Of a DNA stretch of 34,528 nucleotides, positions 8,322-17,647 are shown in pieces; position 1 is the stretch's first letter; every line of letters starts with the position of its first letter. Source of the DNA: CAYFSC01 sp964345695 (lineage in GTDB: Bacteria; Bacteroidota; Rhodothermia; Rhodothermales; Salinibacteraceae); the NCBI GenBank assembly GCA_964345695.1, contig CAYFSC010000008.1:1-34528 (forward strand). Reading direction: 5' to 3'. The position numbers and the translations under genes are program-made. The notes beneath the pieces were generated by a model. That model saw only the letters and a list, made by a program, of their open reading frames with translations. It had not been told where the DNA came from and did no database searches.

Positions 8322-11300
8322 ATGCCGTACGGTAATAGTAAGGAGATCAAGAAAGACTTCGACGAGATCACCATCAGCCTGGCCTCCCCAGAGGACATCC
8401 TGGAGCGGTCGTACGGCGAGGTTATGAAGCCGGAAACCATCAACTACCGGTCGTTCAAGCCGGAGATGGGTGGGCTGTTCTGCGAGAAAATCTTCGGTCC
8501 GGTCAAGGACTACGAGTGCCACTGCGGGAAGTACAAGCGCATCCGCTACAAGGGCATCATCTGCGACCGGTGTGGCGTGGAGGTGACGCGCAAGGCCGTC
8601 CGGCGCGAGCGCATGGGGCACATTTCCCTGAGCGTGCCGGTCGTGCACATCTGGTACTTCAAGACGCTGCCGAACAAAATCGGCCACCTTCTGGGCCTGA
8701 AGTCGAAGGACCTGGAAAAGGTGATCTACTACGAGAACTACATCGTCATCCAGCCCGGTACAGCCAAGCGGCTGGGCGTCGAAGAAAACCAGCTCCTGAC
8801 CGAGGAGGAGTACTACAACATCCTCTATCAGATTCGGGAGGACAACAACCGCTTGCCGGACGACGATCCGGACAAGTTCATCGCGATGATCGGCGGCGAG
8901 GCCGTCGAGACGATGCTGGAGCGGCTCGACCTGCCGACGCTCGCGCAGGAACTCCGCTACCAGGTGAAGACGGAAACGAGTCAGCAGCGCAAGGCGAAGG
9001 CGCTGAAGCGGCTCAACGTCGTCGAGGCCTTCCGCGAGGCGAATCGCAAGCAGGAGAACAAGCCGTCGTGGATGGTGATGCGCGTCATCCCGGTGATCCC
9101 GCCGGAGTTGCGTCCGCTCGTTCCGCTCGACGGGGGCCGCTTTGCCACGAGCGACCTGAACGACCTGTACCGGCGCGTTATCATTCGTAACAACCGGCTT
9201 AAGCGCCTTATCGACATCAAGGCGCCGGAGGTCATTCTCCGCAACGAAAAGCGGATGCTGCAGGAGGCGGTGGACTCGCTCTTCGACAACAGCCGGAAGT
9301 CCAACTCGGTACGCGGCTCCTCGAATCGCCCGCTGAAGTCCCTCAGCGACATGCTGAAGGGCAAGCAGGGACGGTTCCGTCAGAACCTGCTGGGCAAGCG
9401 CGTGGACTATTCCGGCCGTTCGGTGATTGTTGCCGGCCCGCACCTGGAGCTGCACCAGTGCGGCCTGCCGAAAGAGATGGCCGTTGAGCTCTTCAAGCCG
9501 TTTATCATCCGGCGTCTCATCGAGCGCGGCATCGTGAAGACGGTGAAGAGCGCGAAGAAGTACGTCGACCGGCGCACAGCCGAAGTATGGGACATTCTGG
9601 AAAAGGCCGTCGAGGGCCGACCGGTGCTGCTCAACCGGGCGCCCACGCTGCACCGGCTGGGCATCCAGGCCTTCCAACCGGTACTCACGGAGAGCAAGGC
9701 CATCGAGATTCACCCGCTCGTGTGTCCGGCCTACAATGCCGACTTTGATGGCGACCAGATGGCTGTGCACGTACCGCTCAGCCACGAGGCCTGCCTCGAA
9801 AGCATGATCCTCATGCTGAGCAGTCACAACATCTTGAGCCCGGCGAACGGCAGCCCGCTCACGGTGCCGACGCAGGACATGATCCTCGGGCTCTACTACA
9901 TCACGAAGGCCAAGTCGAACCAGAAGGGCGAGGGCATGCGCTTCTCTACCCTGGACGAGGCCCGGCAGGCCTACGATCAGGGCGTCCTGAACACGCACGC
10001 CAAGATCAAGCTGCGCGACCCCGACGGATCCGGCGAAATGATCGACACGACGGTCGGTCGCGTGCTGTTCAACGACATTGTGCCAGACGAGGTTGGGTAC
10101 GTCAACGAGGTCCTCACCAAGAAGAACATGCGTCCGGTCATTGGCCGCGTGTTGGAGGCGACCGGCTTCAAGCGGACGTCGCAGTTCCTCGACGACATGA
10201 AGAACATGGGCTTCGGCCGTTCGACCACGTCGGGCATCACGTTCTCCTTGTCTGATATCGTCGTCCCGGACAAGAAGAAGGAGCTCATCGAGGAAGCCAA
10301 CGAGAAGGTGGAGAAGACCCGCAGCAACTACTCGATGGGCTTCATCACCGACAACGAGCGCTACAACCAGGTCATCGACATCTGGACGCAGACGAACAAC
10401 CGCGTCTCGGAGGTGCTCTTCAACTCGCTGAAAGAGCACCGCGAAGGGTTCAACGCCATCTTTATGATGGCCGACTCGGGAGCGCGAGGCTCGCAGGAAC
10501 AGATCCGTCAGCTCGGCGGCATGCGTGGCCTCATGGCCAAGCCGCAGAAGAACATCGGCGAGGGCGGCGGCGAGATTCTGGAGAACCCGATCCTGTCGAA
10601 CTTCAAGGAGGGACTGTCCGTCCAGGAGTACTTCATTTCGACACACGGGGCCCGCAAGGGACTGGCCGACACGGCGCTCAAGACGGCCGACGCCGGCTAC
10701 TTGACACGCCGCCTGGTGGATGTGTCGCAGGACGTAACGATTACCGAGCACGACTGTGGCACGCTCCGGGGCATCAAGGTGTCGGCCCTGAAGGACAACG
10801 AGGACATCGTCCAGCCGCTCTCCGAACGGATTCTGGGCCGCGTTTCGGTGCACGACGTCTACGACCCGCACACCGACGAACTCATCGTCGAGGCCAACGA
10901 ACTGATCGACGAAGAGAAGGCCGACAAGATCGCGCAGACCTCTATCGAAGAGGTGGAGATCCGCTCGGTCCTCACCTGCGAGTCGCGCCGTGGCGTGTGC
11001 ACGCTCTGCTACGGTCTCAACCTCGGCACGCAGCGCATGGTGGAGGTTGGCGAGAGCGTCGGCGTGGTGGCCGCGCAGTCGATCGGCGAGCCCGGCACAC
11101 AGCTTACGCTCCGCACGTTCCACACGGGTGGAACGGCCAGCCGCGTCTCGGCCGAGTCGACGATTCAGGCCAAGTTCTCTGGCGTGCTGGAGTTCAAAAA
11201 CCTGCGCTCTGTCACGTATGAGGAGAGCGACGGCGACAAGGAGGTTGTCCTCTCCCGTCAGGGCGAGATTCAGATCATGGATCCGGTCGAGGACGGGCGG

Positions 11301-12662
11301 GAGCTCACCAGCTACGTCGTGCCGTACGGTGCCGAGTTGCTTGTCGAGGAAGGGCAGGAAGTGGACCAGGGCGAAGTGCTCGTCTCCTGGGATCCGTACA
11401 ACAGCCTGATCCTTACGGAGGTGGACGGTCAGGTTCGCTTCGAGGACGTTATCGAAGGCACGACCTACCGGGAAGAGACCGACGAGCAGACCGGCCACAT
11501 GGAGAAGGTGATCGTCGAAAGCCGGGAGCGCACGCTGACGCCCGCCATCATGGTCGAGTCAGAAGAGGGCGACGCCCGCGAGTACAACATGCCGGTGGGG
11601 GCGCGCATCCAGGTGGACGACAACGACGAGGTGCAAGCCGGCCAGGTGCTCGCCAAGATTCCGCGTCAGACCGCAAAGACGAGCGATATTACCGGGGGAC
11701 TGCCCCGTGTCACGGAGCTCTTCGAAGCACGCACGCCGGACGACCCAGCGGCCGTTTCGGAGATCGACGGCCTCGTCAGCTTCGGCGATCGCAAGCGTGG
11801 AAAGCAGGAGGTTATCGTGTCGAGCCGCGACGACGAGATGCAGAAGAGCTACATGGTGTCGCTCTCGAAGCACCTGCTCGTGCATGAAGGCGACTACGTG
11901 CAGGCCGGCGATCCGCTCTCTGATGGGCAGATCGCCCCGCACGACATCCTGTCGATCAAGGGCCCGCGGGCCGTGCAGGAGTACCTGCTGAACGAGATTC
12001 AGGAGGTGTATCGCCTGCAGGGCGTCGATATCGACGACAAGCACATCGAGTGCGTCATCCGACAGATGATGAAGCGGGTCGAGGTCACCTCGCCGGGCGA
12101 TACGAAGTTCCTCGAAGAGGACATCGTGGACCGCCACGAACTGGCGCAGGTGAATGATGACCTGTACGACAAGTTTGTGGTGACGGACCCGAGCGATGCC
12201 GAAGACCTCAAGATCGGAGAGATCGTGGACCGCCGTCAGCTTCGCGAAGTCAACTCCGACCTGAAGCGGCAGGACAAGCCGGAGGTCGAGGTGCGCGAGG
12301 CCCGGCCCGCCGTCGGAACACCGGTGCTGCTCGGAATCACGAAAGCCGCTTTGGCGACCGAGTCGTGGGTCTCCGCGGCATCCTTCCAGGAGACGACCAA
12401 GGTGCTCACCAACGCCGCCATCGAGGCCAACACGGATCCACTGTACGGCCTCAAGGAGAACGTCGTGGTGGGCCACGAAATCCCGGCCGGAACCGGACAG
12501 CGCGAGTACCGCGACATCGTGGTCGGCTCGAAGTCCGAGCTCGAGGAGCTGCAGGCTGCAATCGGTGGCGACGGCGAAGCCGTGACCGGCGACGGTGCGG
12601 CGGGCGACGGCGCGCCGACCGAGGAAGACGTCGAGCAGGTCGAGGCGGATTCTGGTCAGTAG
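8322..12662 (+). CDS. rpoC: DNA-directed RNA polymerase subunit beta'
   Basis: The product is 1446 residues, normal for Bacteroidota-type beta'. Zinc site 1 has Cys66, Cys68, Cys81 and Cys84 (ECHCGKYKRI...ICDRCGVEVT). The catalytic magnesium motif NADFDGDQMAVH has Asp474, Asp476 and Asp478. The bridge-helix/trigger-loop region reads FISTHGARKGLADTALKTAD. Zinc site 2 has Cys812, Cys886, Cys893 and Cys896. The C-terminal region contains EIPAGTGQREYR, followed by an acidic, glycine-rich tail of about 40 residues ending EQVEADSGQ. It forms the catalytic core with beta. It is 127 bases downstream of rpoB and the last gene of the super-operon. Confidence 0.98.
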   Translation: MPYGNSKEIKKDFDEITISLASPEDILERSYGEVMKPETINYRSFKPEMGGLFCEKIFGPVKDYECHCGKYKRIRYKGIICDRCGVEVTRKAVRRERMGHISLSVPVVHIWYFKTLPNKIGHLLGLKSKDLEKVIYYENYIVIQPGTAKRLGVEENQLLTEEEYYNILYQIREDNNRLPDDDPDKFIAMIGGEAVETMLERLDLPTLAQELRYQVKTETSQQRKAKALKRLNVVEAFREANRKQENKPSWMVMRVIPVIPPELRPLVPLDGGRFATSDLNDLYRRVIIRNNRLKRLIDIKAPEVILRNEKRMLQEAVDSLFDNSRKSNSVRGSSNRPLKSLSDMLKGKQGRFRQNLLGKRVDYSGRSVIVAGPHLELHQCGLPKEMAVELFKPFIIRRLIERGIVKTVKSAKKYVDRRTAEVWDILEKAVEGRPVLLNRAPTLHRLGIQAFQPVLTESKAIEIHPLVCPAYNADFDGDQMAVHVPLSHEACLESMILMLSSHNILSPANGSPLTVPTQDMILGLYYITKAKSNQKGEGMRFSTLDEARQAYDQGVLNTHAKIKLRDPDGSGEMIDTTVGRVLFNDIVPDEVGYVNEVLTKKNMRPVIGRVLEATGFKRTSQFLDDMKNMGFGRSTTSGITFSLSDIVVPDKKKELIEEANEKVEKTRSNYSMGFITDNERYNQVIDIWTQTNNRVSEVLFNSLKEHREGFNAIFMMADSGARGSQEQIRQLGGMRGLMAKPQKNIGEGGGEILENPILSNFKEGLSVQEYFISTHGARKGLADTALKTADAGYLTRRLVDVSQDVTITEHDCGTLRGIKVSALKDNEDIVQPLSERILGRVSVHDVYDPHTDELIVEANELIDEEKADKIAQTSIEEVEIRSVLTCESRRGVCTLCYGLNLGTQRMVEVGESVGVVAAQSIGEPGTQLTLRTFHTGGTASRVSAESTIQAKFSGVLEFKNLRSVTYEESDGDKEVVLSRQGEIQIMDPVEDGRELTSYVVPYGAELLVEEGQEVDQGEVLVSWDPYNSLILTEVDGQVRFEDVIEGTTYREETDEQTGHMEKVIVESRERTLTPAIMVESEEGDAREYNMPVGARIQVDDNDEVQAGQVLAKIPRQTAKTSDITGGLPRVTELFEARTPDDPAAVSEIDGLVSFGDRKRGKQEVIVSSRDDEMQKSYMVSLSKHLLVHEGDYVQAGDPLSDGQIAPHDILSIKGPRAVQEYLLNEIQEVYRLQGVDIDDKHIECVIRQMMKRVEVTSPGDTKFLEEDIVDRHELAQVNDDLYDKFVVTDPSDAEDLKIGEIVDRRQLREVNSDLKRQDKPEVEVREARPAVGTPVLLGITKAALATESWVSAASFQETTKVLTNAAIEANTDPLYGLKENVVVGHEIPAGTGQREYRDIVVGSKSELEELQAAIGGDGEAVTGDGAAGDGAPTEEDVEQVEADSGQ

Positions 12663-12686
12663 TCGATCCTTCCTTTTCATCATGCA

Positions 12687-12719
12687 ACGCCTCGTCTCCC
12701 TCCGGGGGCGGGGCGTTTG
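12687..12719 (+). terminator. Terminator-like hairpin after rpoC
   Basis: ACGCCTCG at 12687-12694 pairs with CGGGGCGT at 12709-12716 (one G:T pair). The 14-base loop can itself pair partly (CCC with GGG). A short run, TTT, completes it. It lies 24 bases after the rpoC stop codon. It ends just before the first possible start of the next gene (12722), which suggests that either termination is partial or the next gene starts at the later ATG (12755). Confidence 0.5.
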
Positions 12720-12721
12720 CT

Positions 12722-13564
12722 ATGGACGGAACGGGGCTCGCATCCGCATTGCTCATGCCATGGGTTTGGACACTTGCAGCGGCTGTCGGGGCTGGCGCGG
12801 TCTTTGCCGCGCTCGCCCACCGTGCACGGGCCCTTACGGGGTCCGGAGCCGTGGCGGCGGGCGGCCTCGCCGCCTGCCTGATTGGACTCGGCGGCTGGGC
12901 ATGGATCGGGCCGGGCCTGACGTTCTTCGTGTTGTCGAGTGCACTGTCGAAGCTGCAGCCCCGCTCCAAGACGGAGGCCGCGAGCCGGTTTGAGAAGGGA
13001 TCAGTTCGCGACGCGGGGCAAGTTCTGGCCAACGGCGGCGTCGCCTGGGCCCTGCTGGTGCTCTGGGCCGCACTGCCGTCCGGCTGGAGTGAAGGCCAGG
13101 CTGCCCTTTATGCCGGCGGCTGCGGCGCCTTCGCGGCCGCTGCGGCCGATACGTGGGCCACGGAACTCGGCACGCTCAGCCCCGAGCGCCCGCGTTCCAT
13201 CCGCACCGGACGGCCCGTTCCGACGGGCACGTCGGGGGGCCTGTCGGTTCTCGGAACGCTGGCCGGCGCTCTGGGGGCCGGCAGCGTCGCCCTCGCCGCC
13301 CTTCTGGGGACGGTCGCCACGGCGAGTCTGGCCGCCGTCGTCATGGCGGGCGGCCTCGCCGGCATGTTCGCTGACAGCCTCGCCGGAGCCACCATCCAGG
13401 CCCAGTACAAAGATCCGGTCACAGGCCGGCGAACCGAAGTGCCTCCGACTGCGGAGTTGGCCCCTGCGCGAGGATGGCCGATTGTGACCAACGACACAGT
13501 GAACTGGATCGGAACCGCCGTCGGAGCCGGCGTATCCGCGCTGGGAGTCCTCCTTGTTGCGTAG
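12722..13564 (+). CDS. DUF92 family integral membrane protein
   Basis: The product is 280 residues with about six hydrophobic segments rich in Ala/Gly/Leu. It shows the family signature in order: VAAGGLAACLIGLGGW near the start, AAAAADTWATELGTLSPERP in the middle, then RTGRPVPTGTSGGLSVLGT and GGLAGMFADSLAGATIQ. DUF92 includes the plant protein VTE6, a phytyl-phosphate kinase of the chloroplast envelope, so a role in prenyl-phosphate or polyprenol metabolism is possible. The bacterial function is not established. The ATG at 12722 abuts a terminator-like hairpin. The in-frame ATG at 12755 (MPWVWTLAAAVGAG) is an equally good start and places the first membrane helix at the N-terminus. Confidence 0.85.
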   Translation: MDGTGLASALLMPWVWTLAAAVGAGAVFAALAHRARALTGSGAVAAGGLAACLIGLGGWAWIGPGLTFFVLSSALSKLQPRSKTEAASRFEKGSVRDAGQVLANGGVAWALLVLWAALPSGWSEGQAALYAGGCGAFAAAAADTWATELGTLSPERPRSIRTGRPVPTGTSGGLSVLGTLAGALGAGSVALAALLGTVATASLAAVVMAGGLAGMFADSLAGATIQAQYKDPVTGRRTEVPPTAELAPARGWPIVTNDTVNWIGTAVGAGVSALGVLLVA

Positions 13565-13681
13565 CAGAGAACGACACGCACGACGTGCAATCGGGGGCGC
13601 CACTCGTTAGGTTCTGAGCAGGATCCCCATCCTGAAGCTCCCTTTCCGGAAGCGCTTCATCCTCATAACGAACCGCACGCC

Positions 13682-14842
13682 ATGGCCCTTCCCGATCTGC
13701 GTTCTCAGTCCCAGATGCGCCCGCCGGACGAGCTTTTGAATCATTTGCAGTCGTTCGAGCTCAACCTCCAGTTTACGGCAGGCATCTGGTACTTTACGCC
13801 GTTCGACAGCCGCTTCCACGCCAAGTACACAGACGACCGGACGATCGAGGAGCGTCTTGACAGGGCCGCGTCGCTCACCGAGGACGGCCTCGTGGGGCTG
13901 GAGGCCCATTATCCGAACGAGATCAACGAGGACAATCTGGAGCTCTGGAAACGCTTTCAGCGTGACACCGGGATTGAGCTGGTCACCGTCATTCCGCTTC
14001 TGTTTTATGACGAGGAGTTCGAGTTCGGCTCCCTGTCAAATCCGCATGACGCACCGCGCCAGAAGGCCATCGACCGGCTGAAACGAACCTTGGAATTGAA
14101 CCGTGAACTGGACACCGATTTCTGTGTGGTCTGGCCCGGCATCGACGGATTTGAGAACGCCTTCGGACACGACTTTGCAGCGATGCGGCAGCGGTTTGTC
14201 GAGGGGATGGCCGAAGCTATGGATGCAGTGCCGGGGGTGCGCATCGCGTTCGAGCCGAAGCCGTACGAACCGCGCGGTCGCATCCTCTACTCGACGACGC
14301 CGGAAGGAGTCCTCCTGGGCCATCAGGTCGAACAGCATCTGGACCATCCCACCAATCGAGAGCTGCTGGACGCGGGGCACGCGCTGGTGGGGATGAACCC
14401 GGAAGTCGGGCACGTGCTCATGGGCTTCGAGGATCTGGCTTACGCGTTTTCCTGGCCGCTCTCGGAGGGGCGGCTTGCCCACACGCACTGGAATAGCCAA
14501 CCGCTCGGGAATTACGACCAGGATCAGAACGTGGGCGCCATCTCGCCCGAGCAGTCTGAGGCTCTGCTCTACACCCTCAAGATGCACGGCTACGAGGGCG
14601 ACTTCGGCATCGACATCAACCCGGAGCGCATGCCGGTAGAACGCGCGCTCCGCATCTCGATGGACGCCCTGCGGGCCATGAACGATCGCATCAACGAGCT
14701 TGATCATGCGGCTATCGTCGAGGCGCGACAGAATCCGCGCGACCACCGTGGCGTCGTCGAGGCCATGCTCGTGCAAGCCCGCGCCCCCGACCCGGACCGG
14801 CTGGTCAGCGTCCCCGACGTGATCCGCGACGACCGTTCGTGA
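13682..14842 (+). CDS. Xylose-isomerase-like TIM-barrel sugar isomerase
   Basis: The product is 386 residues, the length of actinobacterial-type xylose isomerase. Motifs match that family: AHYPNEI (catalytic His76), VVWPGIDG (Trp151), FEPKPYEPRGR (Glu191, Lys193), GMNPEVGHVLM (Glu241, His244), NYDQDQNVGA (Asp279, Asp281) and GIDINPER (Asp311). These correspond to the Streptomyces residues H54, W137, E181, K183, E217, H220, D255, D257 and D287. One metal ligand differs: the Asp245 position is His269 (AHTHWNSQ instead of FHIDLNGQ), and the Asp57 partner of the catalytic His is Asn79. It would interconvert an aldose and a ketose, but the substrate may not be xylose. A xylulokinase-like gene two genes downstream supports a pentose pathway. 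Confidence 0.8.
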   Translation: MALPDLRSQSQMRPPDELLNHLQSFELNLQFTAGIWYFTPFDSRFHAKYTDDRTIEERLDRAASLTEDGLVGLEAHYPNEINEDNLELWKRFQRDTGIELVTVIPLLFYDEEFEFGSLSNPHDAPRQKAIDRLKRTLELNRELDTDFCVVWPGIDGFENAFGHDFAAMRQRFVEGMAEAMDAVPGVRIAFEPKPYEPRGRILYSTTPEGVLLGHQVEQHLDHPTNRELLDAGHALVGMNPEVGHVLMGFEDLAYAFSWPLSEGRLAHTHWNSQPLGNYDQDQNVGAISPEQSEALLYTLKMHGYEGDFGIDINPERMPVERALRISMDALRAMNDRINELDHAAIVEARQNPRDHRGVVEAMLVQARAPDPDRLVSVPDVIRDDRS

Positions 14843-14891
14843 GCACGACACGTCTCGACGCGTTCCTGCACATCACCAATCCATACACGGC

Positions 14892-15872
14892 ATGCAGTAT
14901 CGAACCCTCGGGCGCACCGGATGGGACGTCGCGGCTGTTAGCATGGGCTGCTGGGCCATTGGCGGAAGCTGGGGCCCGGTCGATGACGACACCTCCATGG
15001 ACACTCTGCACCGCGCCGTCGAACAGGGCATCAACTTCTTCGACACGGCCGATGTGTACGGCGACGGGCGGAGCGAGCGGCTTTTGGCTCAGCTCGCCCG
15101 GGACCATTCCCACATTCGCATTGCCACAAAAGCGGGTCGGCGTCTCGATCCGCACACGGCTGACGGCTACAACCGGGAGAACCTCACCGCGTTCGTCGAA
15201 CGCAGCCTGCGCAACCTGGAAACGGAGACGCTCGACCTGCTGCAGCTCCACTGCCCGCCTACCGAGGTGTACTACCGCCCGGAGGTCTTCGGCATCCTCG
15301 ACGATCTGGTGGCCGACGGCAAAATCCGCCACTACGGCGTGAGTGTCGAGAAGGTCGAGGAGGCGCGTAAGGCCATCGAGTACCCGAACGTCGACACCGT
15401 GCAGATCATCTTCAACATGTTTCGGCAGCGCCCGGCCGAGCGGTTTTTGGTGGAAGCTCAGGCGCGCGATGTCGGCGTTCTGGCGCGGGTGCCGCTGGCT
15501 TCCGGGCTGCTAACGGGCAAGTTTGAAGGCTCGTCAGAGTTTGCAGAAAGCGACCATCGGCACTTCAATCGGGAGGGAGAGGCCTTCGACCGGGGGGAAA
15601 CCTTCGCAGGTGTCGATTTTGAAACCGGCGTACAGGCCGTCCGCGCACTCGAAGATATCTGTCCGGACGGCATGACCATGCCCCAGTTCGCGCTTCGCTG
15701 GATCCTGATGTTCGAGGCAGTCACCTGCGCCATTCCCGGCGCGAAGCGCCCCGATCAGATCGAGGAGAACGCTGCCGCTGCCGATCTTCCGTCGCTGTCC
15801 GACCGCGTCATGAACCGCGTTAAGCAGGTATACGACGACGCCGTGCGAGCGCAGGTGCATCACCGCTGGTAG
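14892..15872 (+). CDS. Aldo/keto reductase
   Basis: The product is 326 residues with the aldo/keto reductase barrel. The catalytic tetrad is visible: Asp51 and Tyr56 (NFFDTADVYGDGRSE), Lys80 (IATKAG) and His120 (LDLLQLHCPP). The NADPH-binding end reads AIPGAKRPDQIEENAAA (about residues 280-296). It resembles the IolS/YhdN-like group that reduces or oxidises sugars and other carbonyl compounds. It starts 49 bases after the isomerase-like gene and ends 65 bases before the kinase, so the three are probably cotranscribed. It may handle the same sugar or a derived polyol. The substrate cannot be told from sequence. Confidence 0.88.
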   Translation: MQYRTLGRTGWDVAAVSMGCWAIGGSWGPVDDDTSMDTLHRAVEQGINFFDTADVYGDGRSERLLAQLARDHSHIRIATKAGRRLDPHTADGYNRENLTAFVERSLRNLETETLDLLQLHCPPTEVYYRPEVFGILDDLVADGKIRHYGVSVEKVEEARKAIEYPNVDTVQIIFNMFRQRPAERFLVEAQARDVGVLARVPLASGLLTGKFEGSSEFAESDHRHFNREGEAFDRGETFAGVDFETGVQAVRALEDICPDGMTMPQFALRWILMFEAVTCAIPGAKRPDQIEENAAAADLPSLSDRVMNRVKQVYDDAVRAQVHHRW

Positions 15873-15937
15873 CCCCTGCACCTTCCGTGCACAGCCCTGA
15901 CGAGTTGCCCCGTTCCTGACCGATACCCTGCCTGCCC

Positions 15938-17464
15938 ATGCCGGATTACCTCCTTGGAATCGACCTCGGAACCAGCGGCAGCAAGGCGCTGCTGATGAAG
16001 GAGGACGGCAGTCTCTGCGGCACGGCGACGCACAGCTACGAAACGCAGATGCCGCGCCCCTCCTGGGCCGAGCAGAATCCCGAGGTGTGGGAGACCGCCA
16101 CGGTCCAGAGCATCCGCGCGGTGCTCGGCGAGTGCGGCGTGGAGGGGGAACAGGTGGCCGCCGTCGGCCTCACGGGGCAGATGCACGGCCTCGTGGCTCT
16201 GAATGAGGACGGAGCCGTGCTGCGACCGGCCATCCTCTGGAACGACCAGCGCACCGGCGAGCAGTGCGCCGCCATTACCAAGCAGGTGGGCGCCGAACGA
16301 GTCCTCGAGTGGACGGGGAATCCGGTTCTGCCCGGATTCACCGCGCCCAAGATCGAGTGGGTCCGCGAGCACGAACCGGAGGTGTTTGAGCAGATCGCGG
16401 CTGTGCTGCTCCCGAAGGATTACATCCGCTACCGACTCACCGGCACGCAGGCAACCGATGTTTCGGATGCGTCCGGCACGTCGCTCTTCGATGTGGAGAA
16501 CCGCCGGTGGTCGGAGCCTATGCTTGACGCGCTCCACATCCCCCGCGCCTGGCTGCCCCAGGTCACTGAATCGCGTGCCGTGAGTGCGCACATTGATCGG
16601 CATGGCGCTCGCGCTACGGGCTTGCAGCGGGGAACGCCCGTGATTGCTGGGGCCGGCGATCAGGCCGCCGGAGCCGTGGGCACGGGAGCGACCGAGGAAG
16701 GGATCGTGTCGATCACACTCGGCACGTCGGGCGTTGTCTTCGCTGCCAGCGATAGCTACCGCGTCGATCCCGGTGGGCGGCTGCATGCCTTCTGCCACGC
16801 GGTCCCCGAAACGTGGCATCTCATGGGCGTCATGCTGTCGGCGGCGGGGTCGTTGCAGTGGTTCCGAAGGGCGGTGTGGGAGGGCGATGAGCCGAACGAC
16901 GAGGCCGCGTTCGAACCTGTTCTCGCGGCCGCCCGAGAAGCACGCCCCGGGTCCGAGGGACTGCTCTTCCTCCCGTACCTGAGCGGCGAGCGCACGCCCC
17001 ATGCCGATCCGGATGCCCGCGGCGTGTATTTCGGCCTTCACCTGCGACACGAGCCGCGTCATCTCGCGCGGGCCGTCTTGGAAGGCGTGGCCTTCGGGCT
17101 GCGCGACTCGCTGGCGCTGATGCGCACGCTGGGCATCAGCGCACAAGAGGTCCGCGTGTCCGGCGGCGGTGCACAGAGCCCCCTGTGGCGTCAGATCCTG
17201 GCCGACGTGCTGGACCGTCCGGTCGTGCACGCCACGACGCCGCACGGGGCGGCTCTGGGAGCGGCGCTGCTCGCCGGGGTCGGAATCGACCGCTTCGCCG
17301 ATGTCTCCGAGGCCACGTCCGTCGTCTATCGAGAAGCCGGCCGCACCGCGCCCACCGACAGTGTCGCGACTTACGACGCCATGTATGATCGCTACCGGGC
17401 GCTGTATCCGGCGCTCCGCAAGCAGTTTGCAGCGCTCTCCGAAACAACAGATCGCCTATTTTGA
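15938..17464 (+). CDS. xylB: Xylulokinase (FGGY carbohydrate kinase)
   Basis: The product is 508 residues, typical of FGGY kinases. It begins with the phosphate-binding motif LGIDLGTSGSKALLM. LTGQMHG (residues 78-84) is a xylulokinase hallmark. PAILWNDQRT matches the substrate-binding loop, and GAGDQAAGAVG (238-248) holds the catalytic Asp241. The C-terminal ATP-binding half has GLLFLPYLSGERTPHADP and VRVSGGGAQSPLWRQ. It would phosphorylate D-xylulose to xylulose 5-phosphate for the pentose phosphate pathway in the cytoplasm. Its place behind an isomerase-like gene matches the xylA–xylB logic, though the isomerase is atypical. Confidence 0.88.
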   Translation: MPDYLLGIDLGTSGSKALLMKEDGSLCGTATHSYETQMPRPSWAEQNPEVWETATVQSIRAVLGECGVEGEQVAAVGLTGQMHGLVALNEDGAVLRPAILWNDQRTGEQCAAITKQVGAERVLEWTGNPVLPGFTAPKIEWVREHEPEVFEQIAAVLLPKDYIRYRLTGTQATDVSDASGTSLFDVENRRWSEPMLDALHIPRAWLPQVTESRAVSAHIDRHGARATGLQRGTPVIAGAGDQAAGAVGTGATEEGIVSITLGTSGVVFAASDSYRVDPGGRLHAFCHAVPETWHLMGVMLSAAGSLQWFRRAVWEGDEPNDEAAFEPVLAAAREARPGSEGLLFLPYLSGERTPHADPDARGVYFGLHLRHEPRHLARAVLEGVAFGLRDSLALMRTLGISAQEVRVSGGGAQSPLWRQILADVLDRPVVHATTPHGAALGAALLAGVGIDRFADVSEATSVVYREAGRTAPTDSVATYDAMYDRYRALYPALRKQFAALSETTDRLF

Positions 17465-17647
17465 CGGACCCTGCTCCGTCGAAGGGATGGACCGGGTGGA
17501 AGCCGGGATCATGTCCGTCTGGCAGTTGTGTCGGTATTGTTCATCCCTTTACTTACGGTCTGTTCGCAGCTGGTCCTTTGGCCTGCGCGATACCCCACTA
17601 ACGACCCCGTCGCTGCCGTTCCCTCATTCGCCAACGCGTGTTGATCC

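Noticed and set aside
8304..11498. 1064-codon open frame on the - strand opposite rpoC
   Set aside because: It mirrors the codon pattern of rpoC; strong third-position GC bias removes stop codons from the opposite strand. The translation is rich in His, Leu, Val and Arg without any family motif.
15860..17245. 461-codon open frame on the - strand opposite the xylulokinase gene
   Set aside because: Shadow of a high-GC coding strand; no domain features.
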